From positions 4,770,357-4,834,356 of the forward strand of contig NZ_CP013987.1 in NCBI RefSeq assembly GCF_001518815.1: DNA of 64,000 bases. Reading direction: 5' to 3'. This document shows positions 17,024 to 27,328 of this stretch, one piece after another. Position 1 is the first letter of the stretch. Each line of letters starts with the position of its first letter. The stretch is from Pseudomonas oryzihabitans (GTDB lineage Bacteria; Pseudomonadota; Gammaproteobacteria; Pseudomonadales; Pseudomonadaceae). The translations under genes were made by a program, and so were the position numbers. The notes under the pieces were generated by a model. The model saw only the letters and a program-made list of their open reading frames with translations. It did no database searches and was not told where the DNA came from.

Positions 17024-17938
17024 TCAGCCGCCGTGGCTTTGACTTTCCAGATGTCGCCAGACCTGCTGCACCAGCCGCTTGCGCAACAGGGCACAGCGGT
17101 AGAGGCGGATCTCCAGGCCGACCTGCCAGGCGGCGTCGCCACACACGGCCAGTTCGCCCCGGGCCAGCTCCGCCGCCACCGACAACTGCGGCACCCAGGC
17201 CACGCCCAGGCCCTGCAGGGCCATGGTCTTGAGGCTGTCGGCCATGGCGGTTTCGTAGAGGGTCACGGCGCGCAGCTTGCGCTGGCGCAGGAGCAGATTC
17301 ACCGACCGGCCGAGAAAGGCACCCGCGCTGTAGGCCAGCAGCGGCACGCTGCTCTGCCCGTCCAGCTGGAACATCGGTCGGCCTTCACCATCGGTGGCGC
17401 AGACCGGCAGCATGGCGGTGTGCGCCAGGTGCAGCGAAGGAAACAGCTCCGGGTCCATCTGCAGGGCGGCGTCGGGATCGTGGAAGGCCAGCATCAGGTC
17501 GCAGGCGCCGTCACGCAGGGCGTGGATGGCATCGCCGACGTTGGTAGCCACCAGGCGACTGGCCAGCGCCAGACCCTGGCCACGCAGCCCGGCGATCCAC
17601 TGCGGGAAGAAGCCCAGGGCCAGGGAGTGGGCGGCGGCGAACTGCAGCACCTCGCCCTGCCCGCCTTCCAGGTGATGCAGATGGCGCACCGTCTCGCCCA
17701 GTTGCTCCACCACGCTGCGCGCCGTGACCAGAAACAGCTGGCCGGCCTCGGTAAGGCTGATCGGGGTGTGGGATCTGTCCACCAGGGTCAGGCCGACGCT
17801 TTCCTCCAGGGCGCGGATGCGCCGGCTGAAGGCGGGCTGGGTGACGAAACGCTTTTCGGCGGCCTGGGAAAAACTGTAGGTGGCCGCCAGGGCCACGAAG
17901 TCTTCCAGCCATTTGAATTCGATGTTCATGGCGCCCAT
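17024..17938 (-). CDS. LysR-family transcriptional regulator, divergent from aspA
   Basis: The 304-residue protein has the LysR N-terminal helix-turn-helix (WLEDFVALAATYSFSQAAEKRFVTQPAFSRRIRALE, residues about 9-44) followed by an effector-binding domain. It starts 145 bases from the aspA ATG on the opposite strand and ends just upstream of the epimerase gene on the same strand, so it could read through into that operon. LysR regulators usually control the divergent neighbour, here aspartase. An in-frame ATG three codons later (17929) is an equally possible start. Confidence 0.85.
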   Translation of the reverse strand: MGAMNIEFKWLEDFVALAATYSFSQAAEKRFVTQPAFSRRIRALEESVGLTLVDRSHTPISLTEAGQLFLVTARSVVEQLGETVRHLHHLEGGQGEVLQFAAAHSLALGFFPQWIAGLRGQGLALASRLVATNVGDAIHALRDGACDLMLAFHDPDAALQMDPELFPSLHLAHTAMLPVCATDGEGRPMFQLDGQSSVPLLAYSAGAFLGRSVNLLLRQRKLRAVTLYETAMADSLKTMALQGLGVAWVPQLSVAAELARGELAVCGDAAWQVGLEIRLYRCALLRKRLVQQVWRHLESQSHGG

Positions 17939-17973
17939 ACGTCTTCGGATCTCATGAGGTCACAACCAAAGTT

Positions 17974-18022
17974 ATGCCGATCCGGCATGAGGCTTGGCGG
18001 ATCGGCATTGGCCGAGATCGGC
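17974..18022. promoter_or_regulatory. Likely LysR operator region of aspA
   Basis: ATGCCGATCCGGCAT (17974-17988) is a perfect 6+3+6 inverted repeat. GCCGATCC (17976-17983) is also mirrored by GGATCGGC (17999-18006), and GCCGAGATCGGC follows at 18011-18022. This cluster of dyads in the divergent intergenic region is what LysR binding sites look like. Confidence 0.55.
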
Positions 18023-18083
18023 TGGCAGGCCTAGATTCTAAGGCATCGCGGCGCCCGCCGCTCGATCGAAGCCTAACGCTATC

Positions 18084-19517
<1,434 letters not shown>

Positions 19518-19552
19518 GCCTCGCACGCCAGACCTGAGCGGTAACCGACGGC

Positions 19553-19611
19553 AACTCCCCGCGAGCGCGGTATCCTTCTTGCTTGGAAGGCTGCCACCGC
19601 TCCGGGGAGTT
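19553..19611 (+). promoter_or_regulatory. Long leader stem that contains the Shine-Dalgarno of the AraC-type gene
   Basis: AACTCCCCG (19553-19561) pairs with CGGGGAGTT (19603-19611), extended by GAGCG/CGCTC, and topped by a CCTTC/GAAGG hairpin. The right arm includes GGGGAG, the ribosome binding site of the gene starting at 19617, and is followed by TTTC. It can be read either as the aspA terminator or as a structure that hides the ribosome binding site. Confidence 0.5.
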
Positions 19612-19616
19612 TTCAC

Positions 19617-20618
19617 ATGCGTCAGTCCGGCTTGATCAATCTCAACCTGGTATCCCTGGTCCTCCAGCAACTGGCGGCCGACACGCCTGCCCGGGCGGCA
19701 CCGCTGCTGGCCGGTAGCGGCCTGCAGCTGGACGACCTCGAACAGCCCCATCGCCTCATCACCCTGGCCCAGGAACAGCGGGTCATCGCCAACGCACTAC
19801 CCGTCGCGCCGCCCGAACTGGGGCTGCTGCTGGGCTGGCGGCTGCGCGTCTCCGGCTACGGCCTGCTCGGCTATGCCCTGCTCAGTGCCCCGACCCTGGG
19901 CGCGGCGTTGCAGGCGGCCCTGGCCCACCAGGGCCTGCTCGGCGCCTATTTCACCCTGCGCCTGGAGCGCCATGGCGACCTGGCCTGGCTCAGGGCCGAC
20001 GACCATCCCTTCGCGCCAGAACTGGAACGCTGCAACGCCGAGTGCTGCCTGGCCTCGCTACGGGCGATCTGCTGCGACCTCCTGGGCACGCCTCTACCCC
20101 TGGTGCAGGTGGCTTTTCGGCACCCCGAGCCGACCTATCGCGAGCGCTATGACGATTGCTTCGGCACCGCGCCCCTGGCCTTCGGCGCCGCCTTCAATGG
20201 CCTGGCCTTTCCCATTGCCTGGCTGGAGCGCGGCCTGCCGCTGGCCGATCCGGTGACCCATCGCGACGCCCTGGAGCAGTGCGGCCGGCTGGCCCCCGAG
20301 CAGGATCGCCAGCGCGCCCTGCTCGCCCGCATCCGCACCCTGCTGGGCGCCGACCTGGCCGCACCACCCTCCTTCGAGACCCTGGCCGGCCACCTCGGCA
20401 TGGCGCCGCGCAGCCTGCGCCGCCACCTGCAGGCGGGCGGCAGCGGCTATCAGCAACTGCTCGACGAACTGCGCTTCGAACGGGCACGTGATCTGCTGGC
20501 CCAGGAGCGCCTGCCCATCTATCGCATCGCCGAGGTGATGGGCTTCAGCGAAACCGCCAGTTTCCGCCATGCCTTTCGCCGCTGGAGTGGGCAATCGCCA
20601 CGGGGTTATCGGCTCTAG
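19617..20618 (+). CDS. AraC-family regulator with Arabinose_bd-type N-terminus
   Basis: The 333-residue protein has an N-terminal region of the kind found in OruR/ArgR-like and other Pseudomonas AraC regulators (PELGLLLGWRLRVSGYGLLGYALLSAPTLGAAL), and a C-terminal helix-turn-helix (FETLAGHLGMAPRSLRRHLQ, then IYRIAEVMGFSETASFRHAF, WSGQSPRGYR). It precedes a cupin, an acetylpolyamine deacetylase and a polyamine-binding protein, all in the same direction, so regulation of polyamine use is a reasonable guess. The inducer is unknown. Confidence 0.83.
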   Translation: MRQSGLINLNLVSLVLQQLAADTPARAAPLLAGSGLQLDDLEQPHRLITLAQEQRVIANALPVAPPELGLLLGWRLRVSGYGLLGYALLSAPTLGAALQAALAHQGLLGAYFTLRLERHGDLAWLRADDHPFAPELERCNAECCLASLRAICCDLLGTPLPLVQVAFRHPEPTYRERYDDCFGTAPLAFGAAFNGLAFPIAWLERGLPLADPVTHRDALEQCGRLAPEQDRQRALLARIRTLLGADLAAPPSFETLAGHLGMAPRSLRRHLQAGGSGYQQLLDELRFERARDLLAQERLPIYRIAEVMGFSETASFRHAFRRWSGQSPRGYRL

Positions 20619-20663
20619 CGGCTGGCGTATGCTGGCGGTTCCTGCATACCGAGAGGCTCTGCC

Positions 20664-21020
20664 ATGCCAGCCCTGCACCTGCTCGCCGAACGCGGCCAAC
20701 CCACCGATCAATACCGGCTACCGGCGGAAAAGCGCCTGGAAGGCGATCCGCTGCAGAGCCTCTGGCTCGACTACGAGGATGCCAGCGGCGTCTTCGCCGT
20801 CGGCCATTGGCACAGCGAGGTGGGCAAGTGGCGGGTGAACTACACCGAGGAGGAGTATTGCCAGGTCCTCGAAGGCCTGAGCCTGGTCACCGATGACCAG
20901 GGCCGCACTACCCGCCTGGGGCCGGGCAGCACCTTCGTCGTGCCGCGTGGTTTCCAGGGCACCTGGGAGGTCGTGGAGCCAACCCTCAAGCGCTTCGTGG
21001 TCTACGAAGCCAAGGGCTGA
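20664..21020 (+). CDS. Cupin domain protein (DUF861 type)
   Basis: The 118-residue protein is a single small beta-barrel cupin: GVFAVGHWHSEVGKWRVNYTEEEYCQVLEG followed by RLGPGSTFVVPRGFQGTWEV, the typical DUF861/(S)-ureidoglycine aminohydrolase-like signature with the W-xx-E-Y-C pattern. Such proteins occur beside polyamine and nitrogen catabolism genes in pseudomonads, but the reaction is not known. GAGAGG lies ahead of the ATG. Confidence 0.75.
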   Translation: MPALHLLAERGQPTDQYRLPAEKRLEGDPLQSLWLDYEDASGVFAVGHWHSEVGKWRVNYTEEEYCQVLEGLSLVTDDQGRTTRLGPGSTFVVPRGFQGTWEVVEPTLKRFVVYEAKG

Positions 21021-21143
21021 CATCTCTTGTGACGGCGCAAGGTAAGAATCTGGCCGGATCTATCCCCTTTTGGCCGCTGCGCCTCTCGTCGCGAGGCGCC
21101 GGGCTGGCAAGAATCAGGAGAGATCCCGCCGCCCGGAGTCACC

Positions 21144-22175
21144 ATGCGCATCCACCACAGTCCCGATCACACCCTGCACCATGGTCGTTGCGAATTGATC
21201 GACGGCCAGCTGCAGCCCTGTTTCGAAAAGCCCCAGCGCGTCGAATTCATCCTCGCCGAGTGTCACCACCGGCAGCTCGGTGAGGTGGTGGCGCCCAGGG
21301 ACTTTGGCCGGGCGCCCCTGGCACGTGTCCACAGCGAGGCCTATCTCGACTTTCTCGCCGGTGCCTGGGACGAATGGGCCGCCGGGGGCGAGACCGTGGA
21401 TCTGCTGCCCTATACCTGGCCCGCACGCACCCTGCGGCAGGTGCTGCCGCCCACCAGCCTGCATGGGCGTCTGGGCTACTACAGCTTCGACGGCGGCGCG
21501 CCCATCACCGCTGGTACCTGGCAGGCCGCCTACAGCGCCGCCCAGGTGGCGCTGAGCGCCGGTGCCGAGGTTGCCGCAGGCACGCGCAGCGCCTTCGCCC
21601 TCTGCCGTCCGCCGGGCCATCACGCCGCCGCCGACGTCATGGGCGGCTACTGCTATCTGAACAACGCCGCCATCGCCGCCCAGGCCGCCCTCGACGGCGG
21701 CGCGCGGCGGGTCGCCATCCTCGATGTCGACTACCACCACGGCAACGGTACCCAGGACATCTTCTATGCCCGCGACGATGTCCTGTTTCTCTCGCTACAC
21801 GGTGATCCGGGCTTCGAGTTCCCCTTCTTCCTCGGCTATGCCGACGAGACCGGCACCGGCGCGGGCCAGGGCTTCAACCTCAACCTGCCGCTGCCCGCCG
21901 GCAGCGCCTGGGACAGCTGGAGCGCCGCGCTGGAGGTGGCCCTGACGCGACTCCAGAGCTATGCCCCGGACCTGCTGCTGGTCTCCTTGGGCGTGGATAC
22001 CTTCAAGGCCGATCCCATTTCCCAGTTCAAGCTGGAGAGCGATGACTACCTGCGCCTGGGCGAACGCCTGGCGCGGCTCGGCCTGCCGACCCTGTTCGTC
22101 ATGGAGGGCGGTTACGCCGTGGCGGAGATCGGCATCAACACGGTGAACGTCCTGGCCGCCTTCGACGGCGCCTGA
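21144..22175 (+). CDS. aphA: Acetylpolyamine amidohydrolase (class II histone deacetylase-like)
   Basis: The 343-residue enzyme belongs to the arginase/HDAC superfamily. Visible are the active-site CRPPGHHAA (tandem histidines), GGYCYLNNAAIAA, the metal motif ILDVDYHHGNGTQDIFY with Asp and His ligands, and the late FVMEGGYA. It deacetylates N-acetylputrescine and N-acetylcadaverine so that they can be catabolised. The following gene is a polyamine-binding protein 23 bases downstream; the same two-gene arrangement is PA1409-PA1410 in P. aeruginosa (from memory). Confidence 0.9.
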   Translation: MRIHHSPDHTLHHGRCELIDGQLQPCFEKPQRVEFILAECHHRQLGEVVAPRDFGRAPLARVHSEAYLDFLAGAWDEWAAGGETVDLLPYTWPARTLRQVLPPTSLHGRLGYYSFDGGAPITAGTWQAAYSAAQVALSAGAEVAAGTRSAFALCRPPGHHAAADVMGGYCYLNNAAIAAQAALDGGARRVAILDVDYHHGNGTQDIFYARDDVLFLSLHGDPGFEFPFFLGYADETGTGAGQGFNLNLPLPAGSAWDSWSAALEVALTRLQSYAPDLLLVSLGVDTFKADPISQFKLESDDYLRLGERLARLGLPTLFVMEGGYAVAEIGINTVNVLAAFDGA

Positions 22176-22198
22176 TCCCTATCGCGAGGAATCCCACC

Positions 22199-23299
22199 AT
22201 GCACAGCCTCTTGCGTCCGCTCACCGCCCTGCTGGGCAGCGCCCTGCTCGCCAGCGCCGTCCAGGCCGCCGATCCTGGCGAACTGCGGGTCTACAACTGG
22301 GCCGACTACATCCTGCCCGAGACGCCCAAGGACTTCGCCAAGCAGACCGGCATTCGCGTCACCTGGGATACCTTCGACAGCAACGAGTCGCTGGAGGCCA
22401 AGCTGCTGACCGGTCGCTCCGGCTACGACCTGGTGATCCCTTCCAACCAGTTCCTGGAAACCCAGATCAAGGCCGGGGTGTTCCAGAAGCTGGACAAGAC
22501 CAAGCTGCCCAACTGGCAGAATCTCGATCTCGAGTTGCTCAAGCTGCTGGAGGTCAACGATCCGGGTAACCAGTACGGCGTGCCCTACATGTACGGCACC
22601 ATCCTCATCGGCTTCAATCCGGCCAAGGTCAAGGCGGCGCTGGGCGCGGATGCCCCGGTGGACAGCTGGGACCTGGTGTTCAAGCCGGAGAACATGGCCA
22701 AGCTCAAGAGCTGCGGCGTGGCCATGCTGGATTCGCCCTCGGACATCCTGCCGGTGGTACTGCACTACCTGGGCCTGGACCCCAACAGCGCCAACGCCAA
22801 GGACTACGAGAAGGCCACGGCGCTGATGCTGAAGATCCGTCCCTACATGGCCTACTTCAACTCCACCAAGTACATGACCGATATCGCCAACGGCGACATC
22901 TGCGTGGCGGTGGGCTATTCGGGCAGCTTCTACCAGTTCGGCAACCGCGCCAAGGAAGCCGGCAACGGCGTGGTGGTGGACTGGCGCCTGCCGCGCGAGG
23001 GTGCGCCCATCTGGTTCGACACCTGGGCCATTCCGGCCAGCGCCGCCAACGTCGACCAGGCCCATGCCTTCATCAACTACCTGCTCGAACCCAAGGTGAT
23101 CGCCGGAATCAGCGACTACCTCGGCTATCCCAACGCGAACAAGCCGGGCATGCCGCTGGTGACGCCCACGATCCGCGACAACCACGACCTGGTGCCCACC
23201 CCGGAAATGCTCAAGAAGCTCTATGTGGTGCAGCCCCTGCCACAACCCATCGAGCGGGTCCGCACCCGTGCCTGGAGTCGCATCAAGGCCGGCAACTGA
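22199..23299 (+). CDS. Periplasmic polyamine-binding protein of an ABC importer (PotF/SpuE-like)
   Basis: The 366-residue protein has a signal peptide (LLRPLTALLGSALLASAVQA) and the PotD/PotF signatures LRVYNWADYILPE and KQTGIRVTWDTFDSNE, with later GTILIGFNP and VDWRLPREGAPIWFDTWAIP. It would bind putrescine, spermidine or an acetylated form in the periplasm. No permease or ATPase is next to it, so it must share a transporter encoded elsewhere or act as a sensor component. It is cotranscribed with the deacetylase. Confidence 0.9.
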   Translation: MHSLLRPLTALLGSALLASAVQAADPGELRVYNWADYILPETPKDFAKQTGIRVTWDTFDSNESLEAKLLTGRSGYDLVIPSNQFLETQIKAGVFQKLDKTKLPNWQNLDLELLKLLEVNDPGNQYGVPYMYGTILIGFNPAKVKAALGADAPVDSWDLVFKPENMAKLKSCGVAMLDSPSDILPVVLHYLGLDPNSANAKDYEKATALMLKIRPYMAYFNSTKYMTDIANGDICVAVGYSGSFYQFGNRAKEAGNGVVVDWRLPREGAPIWFDTWAIPASAANVDQAHAFINYLLEPKVIAGISDYLGYPNANKPGMPLVTPTIRDNHDLVPTPEMLKKLYVVQPLPQPIERVRTRAWSRIKAGN

Positions 23300-23321
23300 A
23301 GGCCGAGACGTCCATGACGGC

Positions 23322-23350
23322 CCGAATGGTAGCCAAGTGCTACCATTCGG
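23322..23350. terminator. Strong hairpin after the polyamine-binding protein gene
   Basis: CCGAATGGTAGC (23322-23333) pairs perfectly with GCTACCATTCGG (23339-23350) across a five-base loop, 22 bases past the stop. No T-run follows, so it may be a terminator helped by other factors or a 3' stabiliser. Confidence 0.5.
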
Positions 23351-23443
23351 CGGCTATACCCTCTTATCCGGGAACCCCCTATCGCGCTAAGGGACTTATT
23401 GTGCTGAAGTGACCTATCGGATTTTCCTGCCAGGTACGGCACC

Positions 23444-24655
23444 ATGTCCCTCAGTCTTGCCCTCGCCCGAGCGCTGGCTCGCCCTTTCTGGGCCCTGCGC
23501 TTCGAGCCGATATTGGAACAGCATTACCAGCAGGACATCGCCCGTTCGCGCCAGCGCCACCTGCTCATCAGTCTGACGGTCGCCATCCTGGCCTACGCCA
23601 GCTTCTCGATCTGGGACTGGATCCTGATGACCGAGGCCTTCTGGGTCATCAGCCTCCTCAGCGCCCTGGTGGTGCTCGGCGGGGGCATGACGCTCTTGGC
23701 CCTCAAACTGATGCCGGCCGAGCATCCGGCACGCGAGTGGCTGGGCATCCTGCCGTGTCTGCTGGCCTATGCACCGCCGCTGTTCGACCTCCAGGCGAGC
23801 GATGTCGCGCATCGTGCCCTCTGGCTGGCCACCCTCCCCCTCATGACGCTGTTCACCAACAGCTGCATCGCCCCACCCCTACGGCAGGCGGCGGCACATA
23901 GCCTGTTCGCCCTGCTGACCATCGGCCTGGCCACCCAGATGCACGGTCTGCCCGCCGTGGAGGCTTCGCTGGTGCTCACCCTGGCCGGCGCCACCGTGGT
24001 CTTTACCCTGCTCAACAGCTTCTGGATGGAAAGGGCCCGCCGGCAGGGCTATCTGCTGATTCTGCGTGATCGGTTGCGCAACGAAGAGCTGGCCGCCACC
24101 AACCGCGTTCTGGAACAGCAATCAGCCACGGACCCCCTCACCGGCGTGGCCAACCGCCGGGCCCTGATGCAGGCCCTTACCACCGCCCTGGCGCGTCCCC
24201 CGATCCGACCGCTGCTCCTGCTGATGATCGATGTCGATCACTTCAAGGCCTTCAACGATCGCTATGGGCACCCGGCCGGCGATCGCTGCCTGCAGCAGGT
24301 CGCCACTGCCCTGGCCAGTGAATTGCGCGCCGGCGACTGCCTGGCCCGCTACGGCGGCGAGGAATTCGCCATCCTCTGCACGCCCACGCGCGAGGAAGAT
24401 AGCGGCAAACTGGCCCAGCGCCTGCTGGAGGCGGTGCGTCGACTGGAAATTCCTCATCTTGGGCCCAACGCCGGTCCGCGGGTAACGGTGAGCATCGGCG
24501 GTGCCTGTGCCCGGCTGGACCACGACTGCGCCGAAACCTTTCTCGAAGCCGCCGACCGGCAACTCTACTGGGCCAAGCAGGCAGGCCGTGACCAGGCGAT
24601 CCTGGAAGACTGCGATCGATGCCAGACGCCGGTCGGTGATCTCCCGCTAGCCTAG
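23444..24655 (+). CDS. Membrane-bound diguanylate cyclase (GGDEF)
   Basis: The 403-residue protein has several hydrophobic helices in the first about 200 residues (HLLISLTVAILAYASFSIWDWI, ISLLSALVVLGGGMTLLAL and others; MASE-like sensor) and a C-terminal GGDEF domain with TDPLTGVANRRAL, MIDVDHFKAFNDRYGH and the catalytic GGEEF at 304-308. The inhibitory site RAGD (295-298) is five residues ahead of GGEEF, so product feedback is expected. It makes c-di-GMP from GTP. No EAL domain. Its 3' end overlaps the convergent regulator gene by nine bases. Confidence 0.92.
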   Translation: MSLSLALARALARPFWALRFEPILEQHYQQDIARSRQRHLLISLTVAILAYASFSIWDWILMTEAFWVISLLSALVVLGGGMTLLALKLMPAEHPAREWLGILPCLLAYAPPLFDLQASDVAHRALWLATLPLMTLFTNSCIAPPLRQAAAHSLFALLTIGLATQMHGLPAVEASLVLTLAGATVVFTLLNSFWMERARRQGYLLILRDRLRNEELAATNRVLEQQSATDPLTGVANRRALMQALTTALARPPIRPLLLLMIDVDHFKAFNDRYGHPAGDRCLQQVATALASELRAGDCLARYGGEEFAILCTPTREEDSGKLAQRLLEAVRRLEIPHLGPNAGPRVTVSIGGACARLDHDCAETFLEAADRQLYWAKQAGRDQAILEDCDRCQTPVGDLPLA

Positions 24656-25435
24656 CCGATAGACCCGATCGACCAGGGTCGCGCTGGCCAGGCGCTGGCG
24701 CAGATCGTCGTCCAGGTGGGGGTCCTGCCAGTCGTAGAGACCGATGCGGCCATAGGCCTGGCCGCGCCGGGGGCGGGTGCCCAGGTACTCCCAGACCACC
24801 CGGGTGCAGGCCGGCTCGCGCCGGTCGGAGGCGCTGACGCCCAACTTGAGGCCGTTGAGGCGATCGATGCGATTGCGGGCGCTGGGCAACAGCACCGTCT
24901 GCGACAGCTCGTTGCCGGTGAGGGACTCGTAGTCGGTGAAGAACAGCCGGCTTTCCAGGCTCATGGCCAGGCCCAGGTAGCGAAAGCGTGCCTGGCTCGT
25001 GGCCTCGCCCTGACGACGCAGGCGTTCGAAACGCACATAGCGAAAGACGCCTTCCTCCTCGAACAGCCGTACCAGCCCACAGAGCACCACGCCCGGGGTG
25101 GAGAGCGACGGATAGTATTCGTGGTAGTAGCCCTGGTAGCGGGCCAAGCCTTCCTGGCGCTCGCCGAACAGGGCCAGCGTCTGCCCCGCCCACCCCGTCT
25201 CCTGGCTGACCGGTGCCCCCAGGCGCGCCGCGAATTGCCGTTGCGGCAGCTGCAGATCGCTGGCCGGCAGCCCGAAGAATTCCGCCAGTCGCTGCAGGTT
25301 GTAGGGCGACGGACGGCTCTGACCGTTGAGGTAGCGATTGAACTGGGCACGGTTGATACCGACGGCGCGACAGACGGCGGCAATCGAGCGGTGGCGCTGG
25401 CAGAGCAGCTGCAAATTGGCGGAAAAATCGCTCAT
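24647..25435 (-). CDS. XRE-type helix-turn-helix regulator with unknown C-terminal domain
   Basis: The 262-residue protein has a Cro/C1-like helix-turn-helix near the N-terminus (SIAAVCRAVGINRAQFNRYLNGQSRPSPYNLQRLAEFFGL, residues about 17-56), then a 190-residue region with no family I can name (YHEYYPSLSTPG, RYLGLAMSLESRLFFTDYE, RVVWEYLGTRP). The ATG at 25435 was chosen; a longer frame adds 94 residues of unlikely composition. It overlaps the diguanylate cyclase gene tail to tail. The target is unknown; the divergent alanine symporter gene is one candidate. Confidence 0.75.
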   Translation of the reverse strand: MSDFSANLQLLCQRHRSIAAVCRAVGINRAQFNRYLNGQSRPSPYNLQRLAEFFGLPASDLQLPQRQFAARLGAPVSQETGWAGQTLALFGERQEGLARYQGYYHEYYPSLSTPGVVLCGLVRLFEEEGVFRYVRFERLRRQGEATSQARFRYLGLAMSLESRLFFTDYESLTGNELSQTVLLPSARNRIDRLNGLKLGVSASDRREPACTRVVWEYLGTRPRRGQAYGRIGLYDWQDPHLDDDLRQRLASATLVDRVYRLG

Positions 25436-25711
25436 GAAACCTGCCCAAGCTTGACAGACGGCCGGAAAACTAGCATCAAGTCGCGCCATTTTGAAGCGAG
25501 GCGCGGAATTGTCCACGCCGATGGGATAGCCGAACCTAGGCGGCCCGGTCCGTCTTACTGCCCGTTCCACCCGGACCGATCCGTCCCAGCGCCCTGTCCC
25601 GGTCGTCGCCCCACGACCGGGCACGGCGTCGGGAGCGGGATATTCCACAATAATAGCCCCAAGGCTTGCGAGCCGGCCTTGGAGCATCACTAGCATGCTC
25701 GAGGATTCTTC

Positions 25712-27166
25712 ATGCACTACCTAGAAATGCTCAATGACTTCCTGTCCGGCCACGTACTCATCGTGCTGATCGTCGGCCTGGGCAGCTATTTCACCCTGCG
25801 CTCGCGATTCGTGCAGGTGCGTCATTTCCCACACATGTTCACCGTGTTCAAGGATTCCCTGCGCAACAGCGGCGACGGCCTGAGCTCCTTCCAGGCACTG
25901 ATGCTCAGCCTGGCCGGTCGCGTGGGTGCCGGCAACATCGCCGGCGTAGGCCTGGCCGTGACCCTGGGTGGCCCCGGTGCCGTGTTCTGGATGTGGGTGA
26001 CCGCCCTGGTCGGCATGGCCAGCAGCTTCTTCGAGTGCACCCTGGCGCAGGTCTACAAGCGCGCCGATGGCGATGGCCTCTACATCGGTGGTCCGGCGTA
26101 CTACATCCAGCACGGCCTCAACAAGCGCTGGATGGCGCTGATCTTCTCTGGCCTGCTGCTGGTGACCTACGGCTTCGCCTTCGTCGGCCTGCAGTCCTTC
26201 ACCGTGACCCACTCGCTGGAAAACGCCTTCGGCCTGCCGGTGCAGTACACCGGGATCGCCCTGGCCATCCTGCTGGGCCTGGTGTTCATCGGTGGTATCA
26301 AGCGCATCGCCGCGGTCTCCGACATCCTGGTGCCGGTCAAGACCCTGGCCTACATCGCCGTCACCCTCTATGTGATCATCACCCAGATCGAGCTGGTGCC
26401 CGGCACCCTGATGACCATCGTCAAGAGCGCCTTCGGCCTGGAGCCGGCCTTCGCCGGTCTGCTGGGCGCCGCCATCACCATGGGCGTCAAGCGGGGCGTC
26501 TTCGCCAACGAAGCCGGCCTGGGCGCCGCGCCCAACGTCGCCGCCGTGGCCGCGGTCAAGCACCCGGCCGCCCAGGGCGTGGTGCAGGCCTTCAGCGTCT
26601 TCCTCGACACCTTCGTCATCTGCACCTGTACCGCGCTGCTGATCCTGCTCTCCGGCTTCTATGCCCCGGGCTTCGACGGCGACGGCATCGTGCTGACCCA
26701 GAACTCCCTGGCCGCGGTGGTCGGTGACTGGGGTCGCATCTTCATCAGCGTCGCCCTGTCGCTGTTCGTCTTCACCTGCATCCTCTACAACATCTACCTG
26801 GGTGAAAACGGCCTGCGCTACCTGCTCGGCCGCGGCAAGGCCGTGCTGCTCGGCTATCGCGGCCTGGTGCTGGTGCTGATCTGCTGGGGCTCCATGCAGA
26901 ACCTGACCACGGTGTTCGCCTTCGCCGACATCACCATGACCTGCCTGGCCTTCGTCAACCTGATCGCCCTGGCGATGCTGATCAAGGTCGGCATGCGCAT
27001 CCTCAACGACTACGACGCCCAGCGCCGCGCCGGTGTCGATCAGCCGGTGTTTGATGCCGACCAGTTCCGCGACCTGGACTTGGATCGCCAGGCCTGGCCG
27101 TCGCTGGATCGTCTGGAAGACACCGTCGCCGAAGCCCGCGCCGCCCAGCCGCGCCAGGCGCACTGA
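25712..27166 (+). CDS. Alanine or glycine:cation symporter (AGCS family)
   Basis: The 484-residue membrane protein has about ten hydrophobic helices and family motifs LAGRVGAGNIAGVGLAVTLGGPGA (AGCS N-terminal signature), MASSFFECTLAQVYK, and GVKRGVFANEAGLGAAPN. It imports alanine or glycine with Na+ across the inner membrane. GAGGA precedes the ATG. The last 60 residues are hydrophilic (LDLDRQAWPSLDRLEDTVAEA) and would be cytoplasmic. It is monocistronic and followed by a large palindromic repeat. Confidence 0.93.
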   Translation: MHYLEMLNDFLSGHVLIVLIVGLGSYFTLRSRFVQVRHFPHMFTVFKDSLRNSGDGLSSFQALMLSLAGRVGAGNIAGVGLAVTLGGPGAVFWMWVTALVGMASSFFECTLAQVYKRADGDGLYIGGPAYYIQHGLNKRWMALIFSGLLLVTYGFAFVGLQSFTVTHSLENAFGLPVQYTGIALAILLGLVFIGGIKRIAAVSDILVPVKTLAYIAVTLYVIITQIELVPGTLMTIVKSAFGLEPAFAGLLGAAITMGVKRGVFANEAGLGAAPNVAAVAAVKHPAAQGVVQAFSVFLDTFVICTCTALLILLSGFYAPGFDGDGIVLTQNSLAAVVGDWGRIFISVALSLFVFTCILYNIYLGENGLRYLLGRGKAVLLGYRGLVLVLICWGSMQNLTTVFAFADITMTCLAFVNLIALAMLIKVGMRILNDYDAQRRAGVDQPVFDADQFRDLDLDRQAWPSLDRLEDTVAEARAAQPRQAH

Positions 27167-27181
27167 CCGCCGCAGCGGTCA

Positions 27182-27260
27182 CGTTGGGCTTCGCTACGCT
27201 CAACCCAACCTACGGGTGACGTAGGTTGGGTTGAGGCGGCTCCATCGCCGAAGCCCAACG
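27182..27260. repeat. Long nested palindrome, CGTAGGTTGGG family
   Basis: CGTTGGGCTTCG (27182-27193) pairs with CGAAGCCCAACG (27249-27260), and inside it TCAACCCAACCTACG (27200-27214) with CGTAGGTTGGGTTGA (27220-27234). The same arms in exchanged order occur at 28432-28527 and 28715-28810. It could also stop transcription of the symporter gene. Confidence 0.8.
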
Positions 27261-27285
27261 GCCCCGAACCATGATTCGCTTGTCT

Positions 27286-27306
27286 GCCCCCACCTCGCGT
27301 GGGGGC
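27286..27306. terminator. Short hairpin upstream of the asparaginase gene
   Basis: GCCCCCAC and GTGGGGGC flank CTCGC, followed by AGTCTT. It lies 22 bases before the asparaginase ATG and probably isolates the gene from the upstream symporter transcript. Confidence 0.45.
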
Positions 27307-27328
27307 AGTCTTATCAGGAAGTCCCCCC

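Noticed and set aside
24647..25717. A longer version of the XRE-type regulator starting at 25717
   Set aside because: The additional 94 residues have biased composition and overlap the promoter region of the symporter; the helix-turn-helix begins near the 25435 start.
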